In this document: piece by piece, positions 13,601-27,300 of the stretch
How the letters are laid out: every line of letters begins with the position of its first letter
Numbering within the stretch: the first letter of the stretch is position 1
Position numbers and translations under genes: made by a program
Source: Pogonophryne albipinna
Taxonomy: Eukaryota > Chordata > Actinopteri > Perciformes > Artedidraconidae
DNA: 64,000 bases
Direction of reading: 5' to 3'
NCBI GenBank assembly: GCA_028583405.1
Contig: CM053259.1
Span: 23,170,234-23,234,233 of the forward strand
Notes under the pieces: generated by a model
What the model was told of the DNA's origin: nothing
Database searches by the model: none
What the model saw: the letters and a program-made list of their open reading frames with translations, nothing else

Positions 13601-16600
13601 AGCAGGCACTAAAAATGGGGGTAAAAGTTCCCGGCACTAAGTACTCTTTTTGGCGTGAACGCAACATAAGGGGTACTAACGGAACTAAAGGGGAAAAGTA
13701 CACCGGTGTGAACGCGGCTATTCTCTAGAGAGGTTAAATACCCCCTTTCCATTGAAATGAGTAGTTGCTGTTTCCGGTCTAACCACCATTTTGAGAGTTT
13801 TACTTTGTGTAGAATACAGTCACTTGTTAGCGAGGCCTTTAGGTAATAAACATGTCAGTGATGACTGCAGTGGGCTGCTCGAAGCCTCTGAACCAACAAA
13901 GGAGCAACTTCCTTCTCTGTGAATTCTGTGTGGGTGAAAGTTAAACAGAGTGGGTGTGTTACTGCAGGTTAAGCTGTTCATTGTGGCTTCGATGAAAGTC
14001 TTTACTTAGTTATTCTTGGCAATTGTGACAACATTGTGGCTGAGTTATACTTAGAGGTGTTTAAGGACACTGAAGTTCATTTAAGATTTGTTTCAGGGTA
14101 TGAACTGAGATGAGAGTAGGTGTTTCTTTGAAATTCTTACACCAACTGTAACAATAGGCCTCTTGTTTGGGCAGCCCTGTTCTGTTCCCAGAGTCCTTAC
14201 CCTGCTATTAGTGACTTTGTCCCAGCCAGTTATGACTTGTGAAAGAGGGGGTAGTCGAGCCAGTTTGGACACATTCTGCAGCCCATACACCAGCGGGTTT
14301 ACATGCCTTCAATGCACTCAGTTTAAATCAAGTTCTTGTTTTAACCTTGCTTCTTTAATAGCATGTACAGAAGAATCCCAGTTCTCTTAAAGGTCCCATG
14401 TCATGCTTTTCCGGTTATTACCCGTCCCCTTGCGTGTTAAGAAGGTTTTTATGCATGTAAATGGTGTGCAGAGTCAAAACCCTCAAAGTTCACCATGTAG
14501 CGATTAAAACTCTAACACAGAAAATACCTCCCCAAAACGCCTCGTTGGAGATACGTCACTGTCCATTTGATTCTTCCGGGTACATCATGATGTCATGTCG
14601 TCCCCGGAACGAAATGGACCAATCCGTGGAGCCGTTACGTTACGTCCGCGGAGCCGTTACGTTCGCGGAGCCGTTACGTTAAGTCCCCGCTGATTGGTCC
14701 AAATTGACCAATCCACGGACTTCCTCACACACTCAGTGCAGGCAGCTCTGCTGATTTCTCCTCCCTGGCTGCAGGCTGATAACAGACAGTTGGGATCGCG
14801 GCTAAATTCTCTCTGCAGACCCATTCTCACAGTGTTTATCAACCTTTTTCTTACTCAATATCAAGCCACACTTTTTACTTCGGCTGTGACTTTGTGTGTG
14901 CTCAGGGTGAGTTTGGCTGTGTTTCGCTAAACAAGGAAATCACACCTCCACGGAGCTCAGCGTGATTCACAACGTCCCGACTGGTCCCGACCAATCGGAG
15001 CACACTGGGCTCACAGGGAGGGGGGGGCAAGAGCTGCAACGAGCCGTTTAGTGGAGAGAGTGAATACTGCTGAATACACATACTTTACAGAGATGCTGTA
15101 TGCGAAACCAATGTGAGTTTGGAAAATGTCACAGTATAATTCTATTCTAGTAGACCTCAACAATGGAATTATGATCAGTGGAAATGGCCATGACATGGGA
15201 CCTTTAATATGGGTATGGGATTGTAAGAATCTTTAACACATCTTAATCTTCGCTCTAAGAATTGAACTTTGTCATATGTTCACTTTATATTAAACTTGTT
15301 TGTTAGAGTGCAAGTGCATCAGATAGTGAAAGCTGTAAAAACATCAAAGAGCGATCAAATCAAACCTTAGATGTGCTTCCTTTTATCCAAAATACTACAT
15401 TTTTAGGACTCAAATTGAAAAGAATATGCTAGTTTCTACAGTCACCTCCCTTACTATGCCGTCAGTCCAAGTTGTTCGACAAAGAAGAAAGACTTTGAAA
15501 TGTCTTACATAACTAAAACAATTATAAGATGTCAGCCTGAGTCGAGGATTGGGCAGACGGTAAGGATAATAACTGATTAATGACCAGTCAAATGTAATAT
15601 AGGATTTGAGAGTAATTGCAGCACATGGAGATAAATGATCAAACATTTCCTGCCCTAACCTGATTTACCCCATAACCAGGTTCATGAGTGAGTTGACTGT
15701 CTGCTGTGCATCATATATTTCAACTAAGGCATGTTCAGAGAGACTGTTGTTCTACTTATAATATTGACAGGCATGTGTAAAACCAGTTGTGCTGTCTTGT
15801 CTCAGCCCACATGGCACACGCTGACAGCCTGTATAGTATTCCTTTGGTTTGCACTGAGTAATATGTCAGGGTCGAAGTTTTATCACGGACAGCCATCAGC
15901 ATCATGTTGTAATATATCCAGTGTGTAATCAGCTGGGGTGTTGACCAGAGTTGTCACAAGCTAATCTGCAAGATCTGACCTGGAACCAGTGAATTCCGTT
16001 ATTAAATAAATGGTACCAGGCCAACTCTATAAAGCCTGATGAGACTGAGATCCTTTGTCAGTGTAACCTACAGAATAAAGCTCTAGAAACAACCTGAAGC
16101 ACCGCCAACAATAGTGGCCATTTTGAATAGAGATGTACACACTGGGTGTTTCTCAATGTCGAGTACGCCTGCTTGGTAGCACATGTCTTCCGAGTCACTT
16201 GCTTCAGAAGCGAGGCAAGAATACTTCCTGGCATTCGGAAAACGAAGAGTGGAACAGGCGAGCAGGTGTGCGTCACATGAGAGGCCCCGCCTTACATTTT
16301 CCGCCACAGATTTGGGGAAATTGGTCCATGCACAAAGCATTGTGGGGATTTTAAGACCGGAGTCTACACATGTGCAGCCTCGAAATTTCTCGCTACGAAG
16401 TACGCCGGGCTCGGTAGAATTCCAAGTGTGCTTGACATTGGAACAGTACTTCGGTGGCACTCGATGACGTAGTATGCTTGAAGTAGTGGCTCTGGAGCAA
16501 CTTTACTCGACATTGAGAAACACCCAGTGACAGCAAAGATAGCAACAACTACAAATGTTAGAGTGAAGCAACTAGTAGTGACAGGGGTTATACATCTGTA

Positions 16601-17402
16601 TACTGTATGAATTAAATAGACTTAGCAAGTGGTATTTCGTTGTGAATGGGCTTTTTGTAAAGTTATTTTTGTATTAAATATGATTATTTTTTTGAGACGT
16701 TGGAAATCCATTAGGCCTCCTTTATAGGTGAAATACTTTTATGGCTGATCGTTTAAACATGATGCACCCTCATATGAAGAAATGTCATACCTGTACCATG
16801 TTCAGCCAACCCAATGCCATACTCTCAGCATTTGGGCTATGAAACATTACTCTTAAGTATTTGTAATAAGCCTGATAATACAATTTAATTTGCCTTAGCC
16901 TGGTTAACTAAAGTCATTTGTAAGTGTGTTGGTTGTCAGGAGCCTACCTGTGTGCATCACGCTATATATCATAAACTAGCCGGCCCAGTTGGCAGCATGT
17001 GTGTCATCTGATTGTCCCTCGCTGGCTGTGGCTCAGAGAACAATGTCTCAGTGTCCTGAGGACGCTCTGACTGTCCCTCTCGGGCTCCATCAGTGGAGCC
17101 GCTTATCTAAGGAACTCCAGTGTGAATGTAGAGCAACCGAAGATCATCACGGCTGATCATCACGGTGTCTGTCAGCGAGTCTATCTGATGACTCCATGGT
17201 CAGAGTGTGAGCTTCATACAGTGTGTGACCATGTCAGAGCTTTTCACATGGAACCACTATTGTGTAGATAACTGTATTTTTTACATTAACTCATGACACT
17301 GTTGGTTATAGTACTTTGCTAACGTTAGCATGGCCTGGTTTCATTTGTCCTGCTTGCACTTGATGCAGCTCTATGACAGGCTTATCCTTCACATAACACC
17401 AT

Positions 17403-17441
<39 letters not shown>

Positions 17442-18322
17442 GTGTAGCCTGACTCATACTGGATTTTTCAGGCCCATACAGACTTTAAAATGTGGGAATT
17501 AAATGTAGAATCTGGTGTTTTTTAAATTGCAATGATTGTATCTTTAACATAGACACAATATGGGACAGAACACATGTAGATACCAGAGTAACTTGGACAC
17601 AGAGTTGCTCGCTGGAAAAGAGAGCTTGGTTTCCTGAACTGACAATAACAGGAAAACCATAGGATGTGACACACTACTATGTACACACACACACAGCCTA
17701 TGCCTGACACTCACTTACGATTCACCAACGTGTGTATCTTTTTAAATAATCGTTTCCTGTGCCAACATCTGAGGTATAGAAAAGTGTTTTTTCTCTGAGG
17801 ATGATGTCATTTACAGTGCAATAAAGTGCGTCTGTTTTAGTCTGTATGGGAAAGCTGCTGATTCACTGATTCACATTGAATATGTATTTATGTGGGGAAT
17901 TATATAATTGAATACTTGAATGAAAATATAGTACTGTTAGTTGCACACGGTAAAATCAGACACACATTGTACAAAAACAAAACTATATTTAGGGTGTAGT
18001 CTTAGTCTTCATATTAAAAGATTTGTCATTCAGTCTGTTATCATTTGAAGATGTGAAAGGCTTGATCAGGCTTTACCGAGGGAGTCTGTTTTCTCAAGAC
18101 AGTTGTAAGTATAATATAAAGTACATGGAGTATTCAGCTTGTGTATTTCCTTCTGTGTGTCTTTCAGGCCAGTCTGTCCATCTGGGGATGGGGGGGTCTT
18201 GGAGTCGTGCTGTTCCTCGTCACCTTTGGACCCTTTGCCATATTCTACCTGGCCTTTTATATCTTCTGCTTCATTGTAGGGTAAGCAGGAAACCACTAAA
18301 CCGTCCATCATGTCTTTATAAG

Positions 18323-18393
<71 letters not shown>

Positions 18394-21300
18394 CCATAGA
18401 TCGCTTTTCTCTCATTCTCACTTCTGTTTCCAGGGGCTTTGCGGTCACTCTGCTCTATGGAAAGATCAACTCAGAGAAACACCTGGAAAAGTGCGAGCAC
18501 TCCTACTTGGCCCCCACACAAATTGGTATACTAAAGGTAAGGGCACGCTTAAGCACACACACATTTCGGCCTTGCCTACATATATTGATTATATGTAAAT
18601 GAAGTTCCTTTGTTGATGAAGTCTGTTTGCCAGTCACCATGAAGTTCATGAAAGAAGCTTTTTTATTGATTGTGTCTCTTTGTTTGTTTCCTTCAGACAT
18701 TGGATGAGATGAAGTTGGAGATGAAGCCTATAAAAATAGACAGGAGACTGACTGGCTCCAGTTTTATAGATGAACCACTACAACAGGTGTGTTTGTGTGT
18801 CATTTTTAAATATGAAGTGCCCTTTGTATAGTTTCAACAGCTCAACCAACACTCATGTATTCATACACATTTAATCGCCACTTGACAATGACCCCTATCT
18901 CAAGCTAAAACAGTCCACTCCAAAAGTCCTGCAGTAAATCCTTAAAGAATTATTTTCAGTTTTGTTGAAACACATTGGCCATACAAATAATTACACCAAT
19001 GTTAATGTGACAATAAATAATGAGAAAAGCCAACAGAAGATAGCAGGACGACAAACACTCCAGACTTTTGGACACTGGCCCCCTTTATTCACCATCTGAC
19101 CCATCAGCTGGTCCAGCTCATGCCTATCAAACAATGCATACCCTTAGCCCTGAAGCCTCAGTGTCTCCCCTGCACAGGAAGTTGGTTACTTGTGTTTCAT
19201 GTCATTAGAGTTGTCTTGAGTAGGATATCTGTCTGCTGGTTGTACCTGCTTTTTGTCAAGCTAAAACAAAGAAGCATTTGCCAACAAAAGCTACTAAGAA
19301 AATGTATAGCTTTATTACACTATAAAGGGTACTGACAATATGTTTTTCTAGCACATGTTCTCTTTCTGGACTTAATATTTTACTATTGTAAGTTCCGCTT
19401 TTATATTTGTATGAGGTTGAGAGATTGGTCACTTATTACGGGTTCTTCCAAGATAGATTGTTTTATATTTGTTAATTTGACCTCTGAAATCTTCACCATC
19501 AAAAGGACTTACATTTGTATTTATATTGATTTGTTTTGTCTTCTTGTAGCACACATTTTTTCAAGGGTCATACAACCTCCCTCCTCATGTGGCTAAAGTA
19601 AAACACTGTTGACCGTATTATTTCCCCTCTAGTATGTTGGTAATTGAATCTTTGAGCCTAAAATAATTCTAAATAAATCCTCTGAATGGTGGTAAGGCTG
19701 AGTATCAGTGCTGCAGAAAGGGAAGATGAGCTCAGTGGCTTTTGTCCGTTGGTCACAGTATTTCTTTACACCCTGCCCTTTGGTTACAACACTTCCAGTA
19801 GAAAAGCAGCTTGTAGCATGCAGTTCTGCGTAAAGCAGCGTGGCCGGCAGAGTTAAGTGCAGACACAGCAGTTTGTGATGGTCAGATGACACTGACTGCT
19901 CCACTGTGCTGCTTCTGTTCTCCCTTCCTCCCTGGGAATGCACACTAATCATTTCTGCAACATGTGAACCTTGAGATCTTCAGCACTGCTGAATGTGACA
20001 TCATTTAAACCTGCGCCATGCTCTCTGAAAGATATTTATGGCACAATATTTTGTCTCTTTTCTCATTACTTTATCAACACAGTCAGCTCATATAGTAGCA
20101 GCCTTAACTGACAGTTCATGTGTTTGCTTGATTGGAACTACTCATAGTCTAGCAGGAAGGGCCCTCAGATTTTGAGATACCCCTACCCGAGGTAGAACAA
20201 ATGACAACAATGATTTTTCTCATCTTTAGGGTCTCCCATTAATGAAATTGATTGTTGTCAAATTTTATTTTGGGGGAAAAAATGTTTTTTGGGTTGTTCT
20301 TTAGAACTACCCCAATCCCTGAAAAAGAGCCAAATTAGACCAGGCCGAATATGGGAAAGGTGACAAGAAAGCCCATAACTTGAGAATGACAACTCTTTTC
20401 CTCTTCAGATTTGCTGAGGTATGAACCAGGTGGCTGTCCTACATCACCAAATAGTCAGACAATTATGTAACTAAAACAATACTGAATTATAGTCCTGTAA
20501 ACTTAGCTTTAGTTTAGACGGAAATTGTACTTTTTGGTGATAGGAACATAGGACTCAATCACTTTTCTCTCATTTATCAGAAAAACAGAAATCCCTAAAA
20601 AATATACCATTACTGAATTGTCTAGGGTGCTATTGAACACTAACCAGTAGTTGTATGGAAATATCTGGTACAGTTCTATTGCAAATGAGATTTCTTTAGA
20701 CATAGGCCTACCTCTTCTCTGATACAGTCAAATTTCGAATGGGGGATAAGTGGCACAATAGCCTATAAGTTAAGAATGCTCACTCTGATGGTCATTATAT
20801 TTGGAGAGGGAAATACCAGGTGGCTGAACTACATCACCTTTCCCATATTCGGCCTGGTCTAATTTGGCTCTTTTTCAGGGATTGGGGTAGTTCTAAAGAA
20901 CAACCAAAAAAAACATTTTTTCCTCCAAAATAAAATTTGACAACAATCAATTTCATTAATGGGAGACCCTAAAGATAAGAAAAATCATTGTTGTCTTTTG
21001 TTCTACCTCGGGTAGGGGTATCTCAAAAACTAAAGCCTTTTTTGAGGACTTGCTGCTGGACTATCAGCTCTAGCTCTACTGTATCCAGTACAGTACAACT
21101 AACTCGTTGATTTACCCAAGTTTAGTGAGCTAATATCCCAGTAATCTGTCCTCTGGGTTTTAGTTATGCACTGACCATGAATATTTGTACTTTACCCATC
21201 TCACACTCAAATCTTGTGCACCATTTCATTAAGGATGTCTTACATTAGTGTTTCAGAAGTCTTACATAATGTACAGAATGCCTCTACCATTTACAATTAG

Positions 21301-24300
21301 GATGAAAGAACTAAAAACACTAATAGAGTTTTATTGTATGTTATTAAAACATCTTAATAAGTCTAATTTGCCTGTAGCTAAAGGAACCCCTTATTATTAA
21401 CCCTGCTAACTCTCTTTGCTTACTGTCCAGCCCCTTGAACCAGGTCATTGGGTTGTCTTTGATGCATTTATTTGCTTCTCTTTTTTATAAGGTGATCCAG
21501 TTTGCTCTGAGAGATTATATCCAGTACTGGTACTACACTCTGAGCGAGGATGAGTCCTTCCTATTGGAGATCAGACAGACGCTGCAGAATGCCCTCGTCC
21601 AGTTCTCTACACGGTAAGAAATGGATACAGTTTCCTGATATCCAATGTTTTATACAAAACAAATATTTTATAGTTTTTTCTACATTATCGCTGTGTATTT
21701 ATGAGATGAATATGGTGTCCTAGTGTTAAATGTTGTTGTGTTTTAAAATCTTTGTAAAGTGTCTTTGAGCACCTGTAAAAGCTCTTGATAAATCAAATGT
21801 ATCATTTATGTGCCAAGGTCCAAAGAGGTGGACTGGCAGCCTTACTTCACTACTCGCCTGGTGGACGACTTTGCCACCCATTTACGTGTCTTTAGAAAAG
21901 CCCAGGACCGCCTCGCAGACAGAGAGGACAAGCAAAGTAAGCACACACACTCACACACTTTCTTTGGGTACATTTAGGCTGTTTGTTCAGCTTGTTTTTA
22001 ACAATGATTAACAGTCTGAGTGTGGAGATTCGACACAATACGATTTGATTATAATCGTGCTGCAGAATAATTCTCCCATAAGGTTTGGATTAAATCCGAT
22101 GAGGATAATTCACATGTTGGATAATGAAAATGACAGAGTGATGTGTGAACAGGGGACATAACGGAGGAGCTGGTGGACTCCTTCTTTGAGGCCGAGGTGG
22201 AGATGGAAAGGAAGATTTGTCGAGACGTGGTGTGCACTTCACACAAAGATGAAGAAGGTTAACACACTTTTGTAGCGTGTCTACCCTTAAAGTTCACACT
22301 GTCATGACAAATTCTTCATATATATGTACTGTTTGATGTTGTAACTCTTAAAAACTGAACATACTCTGTTGTGTGGGTGTGTGTGTGTGTGTCAGGTTTT
22401 CTTAGGGACTTGTGTGAGTTGCTTCTGTATCTGTTACTACCTCCTGGAGATTTCCACAACAAGAACATGAGATACTTCCTTAGGGTGAGCGCACACAAAC
22501 AAACACTAGTTCTCACTCTTACTTACACAGTCTGTCACCGGATCGAATTACACATGACTACAATGATCCGAGAAGCAAATATGAGGCGCAAAATCACATA
22601 TTCAGCCACACAATATGTCACAAAACCTGGATTGTTAATGAATCATGATCGTGCTGCAGGCAAATGCTGCCACTTTGGCCTGCAGCCAGCTATGAGTATT
22701 ATTTTCCAACAACAGGCTGCTGAATATACTATGCTGTCACGGCACGTTTGTAGTGTAAATGTGAAAGAGTGAATCTGAAAATGCTCTGTGATGTTTGTTT
22801 TTAGGAGGTGCTGGCCCGTGGTGTTCTACTTCCTCTGATCAACCAGCTTAGCGACCCAGACTACATCAATCAGTTTGTCATCTGGATGGTGAGAGTTGGC
22901 GCTCAGCTGTTATTTGAACTTTCACTTTGTGTGTAAACACTACACAAAAATATCCAAGAAAAAATCCAAAAAGCAAATTGAAAACAGACTTATTTAATGG
23001 TTATGTGAATGGATGTGATTTTGAACAGATACGGGACTCCAGCTGTAATTATGAAGCCTTCATGAACATCCTGAAGCTGACAGACAAGCCCTCTGAGCTG
23101 GAGGCGGTGAAGGACAAGGTGCTGGAGGAGCTGCAGTACCTCCGCTCCCTGGACACCGCCGGAGATGGTAGGCACTGTGTTTTTCTGCTGATACACAGAC
23201 ACACAAGTACATGAAAGTAATTTGCTATGTGTGTAAAAAGACACAAAGCACAAACATAAAGCATGGCTTAAAGGTGACATGTCATGCTTTTCCGGTTATT
23301 ACCCGTCCGCTTGTGTGTTATGAAGGTTTTTATGCATGTAAATGGTGTGCAGAGTCAAAACCCTCAAAGTACACCATGTAGCGAGTAAACTCTAACACAG
23401 AAAATACCTCCCCAAAACGCCTCGTTGGAGATACGTCACTGTCCATTTGATTCTTCCGGGTACATCATGATGTCATGTCGTCCCCGGAACGAAATGGACC
23501 AATCCGTGGAGCCGTTACGTTACGTCCGCGGAGCCGTTACGTTATGCCCCCGCTGATTGGTCCAAATTGACCAATCCACGGACTTCCTCACACACTCAGT
23601 GCAGGCAGCTCTGCTGATTTCTCCTCCCTGGCTGCAGGCTGATAACAGACAGTTGGGATTGCGGCGAAATTCTCTCTGCAGACCCATTCTCACAGCGTTT
23701 ATCAACCTTTTTCTTACTCAATATCAAGCCACACTTATTGTTTTTACTTCGGCTGTGACTTTGTGTGTGCTCAGGATGAGTTTCGCTGTGTTTCGCTGTG
23801 TATCTCTAAACAAGGAAATCACACCTCCACGGAGCTCAGCGCGATTCACAACGTCCCGACTGGTCCCGACCAATCGGCGCAAACTGGGCTCACAGGGAGG
23901 GGGGGGGGGGGGCAAGAGCTGCAATGAGCCGTTTAGTGGAGAGAGTGAATACTGCTGAATACACATACTTTACAGAGATGCTGTATGCGAAACCAATGTG
24001 AGTTTGGAAAATTGCACAGTATAAATCTATTCAAGTAGACCTCAACAATGGAATTATGATCAGTGGAAATGGCCATGACATGGGACCTTTATTAAATGTG
24101 TTGCTTTAGGGCTGAAAAATGTTTTTGGATTAGCTCAAAATCATTGATTGATTTCTTTTTTTCATTTCAGCAAACATATTTTCTTTAAAATCCAGCATTA
24201 GATTTGGCCCTTAAATGCATTGAATTGGTTTGGTTTGACGGATAATATTACATGCAATTAAAGGAATACAATTTAGATTTTGGGCAACATTGGCTGTTCA

Positions 24301-27300
24301 TTTTAGGAGACATGCCTTGTTTTCACTTTTTTATATGAACTATTGCTCTTTCTCCTCCCTGTTTGTTTCTCCGTCCTTCAGACATCAATGTGATCAAGAA
24401 CCAGATCAACAGTCTTCTGTTTGTGAAGAAGGTGTGTGAGACTCGGATCCAGAGACTACACTCTGGCAAGGTGAGAAACTGCAGCATATAGTGCTTACAC
24501 TGGAGGAATCCAGTAAAAACATACATCACTTATTGTTAGTGTGCTGGTAAAACATTGTCTGCGAGTCCCACCTGAATCGCTCAAAGTCTGTTGGGGTCGG
24601 CTAGACTGAGAATATAGTTTAATCATTTCTGCTTGTTATATCACACTTAACTTTATCATTTTCTGTGTAGGAGGTGGATGCCCTGAAGCTGGCAGCCAAC
24701 TTTGGCAAACTGTGTGTCATCCCTCTGGATCACATCCTCATCCACAACATAGCCCTGCAGTTCTTCATGGGTAAGTGGGAGGTTGTGGCTCAGTGGGTAG
24801 TGCGCTGAACTTCGAATCAGGGGGTAGCAAGTTCGAGTCCCACTGCAGTCAGCATGTCGTTGTGTCCCTGGGCAAAACACTTCACCCCAAATTGCTCCTG
24901 TGGGGATTGTCCACAGTACTGAATGTATGTAAGTCGCTTTGGATAAAAGCGTCTAACAAGTGACATGTAATGTAAGTCTGGAAATGCATCATCACATTAA
25001 CCACTGATGCCAAATGTCACTGTAGTCATCCCCAGACCTTAATCCTGAACATTTCTGTTAATCATCTTTATAATCCATAATGTATTCGAGTCCTCTAGAA
25101 CAGTGGTTCTCAACTGGTGGGTCGCGACCCAAAAGTGGGTCGCGGACCCGTTTGGAGTGGGTCGCGGATGTGTGAGTGAAGAAAAAAAAAATTGAATTCA
25201 ATTTTTTTTTTTTGGGGAAAAAGTCAAACTTTTATTTTGAAGGCCCGATTTTCTAACGCTGTGCATGCAGTCGGCGTTGGACTGGAAGTACCGGAGACCA
25301 TAAACGGTTTTGAAAACTTCTGTCACGTAGTGATCATCTTCTCAATAAAATTTCTTTGCTGATGTTTTTTCGAGTCTTCTGGCCAATCAGAATCAAGATT
25401 GTAGCCGGAAGTCCCCACGGAGAAAGAACTCTTCTTTATACATCCATGGGTACAACTTCAGATAAAAATGAACACATAATGAAATATGACCCCCGGTTTG
25501 ATGATTGACAGGTCACAGAACAATGGGAGCTATCTACCCTTACCCACAATTTAAAGTAAGTCACACAGACTATCTCCTCTTTACTCTTCTCGCAGCAAGA
25601 TGTCAGAACAAAGTGAAAAACAAACAATGGCATAAAATATTATTAACATGTCGGGTAGTAATACATCTATTTATTTTCTTCTCAGAGTGCACCAGAATGC
25701 ATAGTTTGTTAGTATTTCTAAAAATCTCCTGGAGGAGAATCCCCCCAGACCCCCCTGCTGGGGTTGGGTTTTCAGCACGTGTGCCTTTTTATATAGTTCA
25801 GCTTTGATTCCATCATCTCATTAAACCTTTTTTAAAAGCATACTTTAGTTTTGTGAAGGGATATGAGGGATATATGCACTGTACTTCACTTTTATTAATA
25901 TTGTATGCTGAAAAGCGTATATATTACAGCACGATTTTTTGTTGAATAGGTTTGAGTGCTTCAAAATGTTGGGTCGCGATTTATTGACAAAGTAAAAAGT
26001 GGGTCCCGAGGCCTGACCAGTTGAGAACCACTGCTCTAGAATATATAACCCCAACCTGTGTCATTGTCACGCTCCTTTCTTCAGCCCACATGACCTGTCA
26101 GAGACTTAAAAGAAAAGGTCACACTACTTTACGGATCAGATCACGATAGAGTGCACGTTTGTGTGCGCATGTGAGTGTATTTGTGTGAGCAAACTAGGAG
26201 TCAAGCCAAGTTGTGTCAGATCTAGTTTGAGCAAGAGCTTAAATGTTACGGCTGTTTCTGTGATTAGAAATGTTAAATATGAAAAACGTTGTATTTAAAT
26301 AAAGATCAACAAAGTCAAAAGCTGTAACCAAAGTAAATAAAAGGAAGATCTGGGTGTATAAATAGGCAGCGTATCACAACCTTTATATTCTGACCTATAT
26401 CCAAAGCGTTGCCTCAGTGTGACAGTAGATTGATCTTTAGTTACAAGATCACCAGACACCGCAAGCAGACAGAAATACTATTTGTGAAAGGCCCTTGCCC
26501 ACTAACTATGTATGAATGTGTAACCAAAGTGCTGTAGACACCATTTGGACCAGCTCTCGTGTGTGTTCCAGACTACATGCAGGCTGCGGGGGCCCAGGCA
26601 GAGCTGTTCTTCTGGCTCACTGTGGAGGGCTACAGGGTGACGGCGCAGCAGCAGCTGGAGGCTATGCAGAACTGGCAGAAAGATGGCAAGAAGCAGCCCA
26701 GCAACACCAAGGGGCTGCTGAAGGCCGCTGCACTGGGCGTCTACGAACAATACCTCTCGGACAAGGTGGGAGGCGTGTTAGGATGTCAGTGTTTCCTGTC
26801 AAGTCATTTTAATGAGACTCGTTTCAAATGTATCTTTACTTTTTTGTTCCTAAAGGCGTCGCCCCGGGTGCAGGTGGATGAAGCGTCCGTTATCAAACTA
26901 GGGGAGAAGCTCCAGAAAGACGACCCCACACCAGAGATATTTGATGAAATTCAGAAAAGTGTACTAAATATTTTCCACAGAGATTTTTTTCTTATTTCAT
27001 AGCTTTCCATGTCAGACAAAAATGACTTATATTTCTGCCCCTGTTTTTCACCTCCAGGTGTATGACATGATGCTACGAGATGAGCGCTACTACCCCTCCT
27101 TCAAGCAGAGTCCTCTCTACGTCCGCATGCTAGCCGAGCTGGACATGTTGAAAGAGCCGAGCTACCGGGGGTCTGATGACGGGGAAGGAGAATCCTTCAA
27201 TGGCTCTCCCACAGGAAGCATAAACCTAGTAAGACTTCTTCATACCCTGTTCTACGACTCTGAATTATTCTGATGTTGAGATCAAGCAGCTAGCTCTGGG

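Larger units (their letters stand above)
24671..27228 (+). other. snx13: snx13 RGS domain exons (12-15)
   Basis: Residues about 370-500 are the RGS fold: ALQFFMDYMQ, then AELFFWLTVEGYR in exon 13, YEQYLSDKASPRV across exons 13-14, and VYDMMLRDERYYPSFKQS in exon 15. It is followed by the acidic linker with SDDGEGESFNGSPTG. Family knowledge links this domain to Galpha-s; GAP activity itself cannot be read from sequence. Confidence 0.9.

Noticed and set aside
13234..13602. 122-codon + strand frame
   Set aside because: Inside the GC-rich MITE 13091-13722 and crosses a tight hairpin; composition-driven.
16083..16460. 125-codon frame on the - strand
   Set aside because: Lies within the foldback MITE 16140-16529 with shadow frames on both strands; no domain.
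18023..18598. Open frame of 191 codons across snx13 exons 2-3 with a long Leu/Ser run
   Set aside because: It reads through intron 1 sequence and the CT microsatellite in a frame different from the homologous one; the true exons here are 18168-18280 and 18434-18536.
24778..24975. Functional tRNA gene
   Set aside because: Box A and B are present but the acceptor stem does not pair and a SINE body and tail follow.
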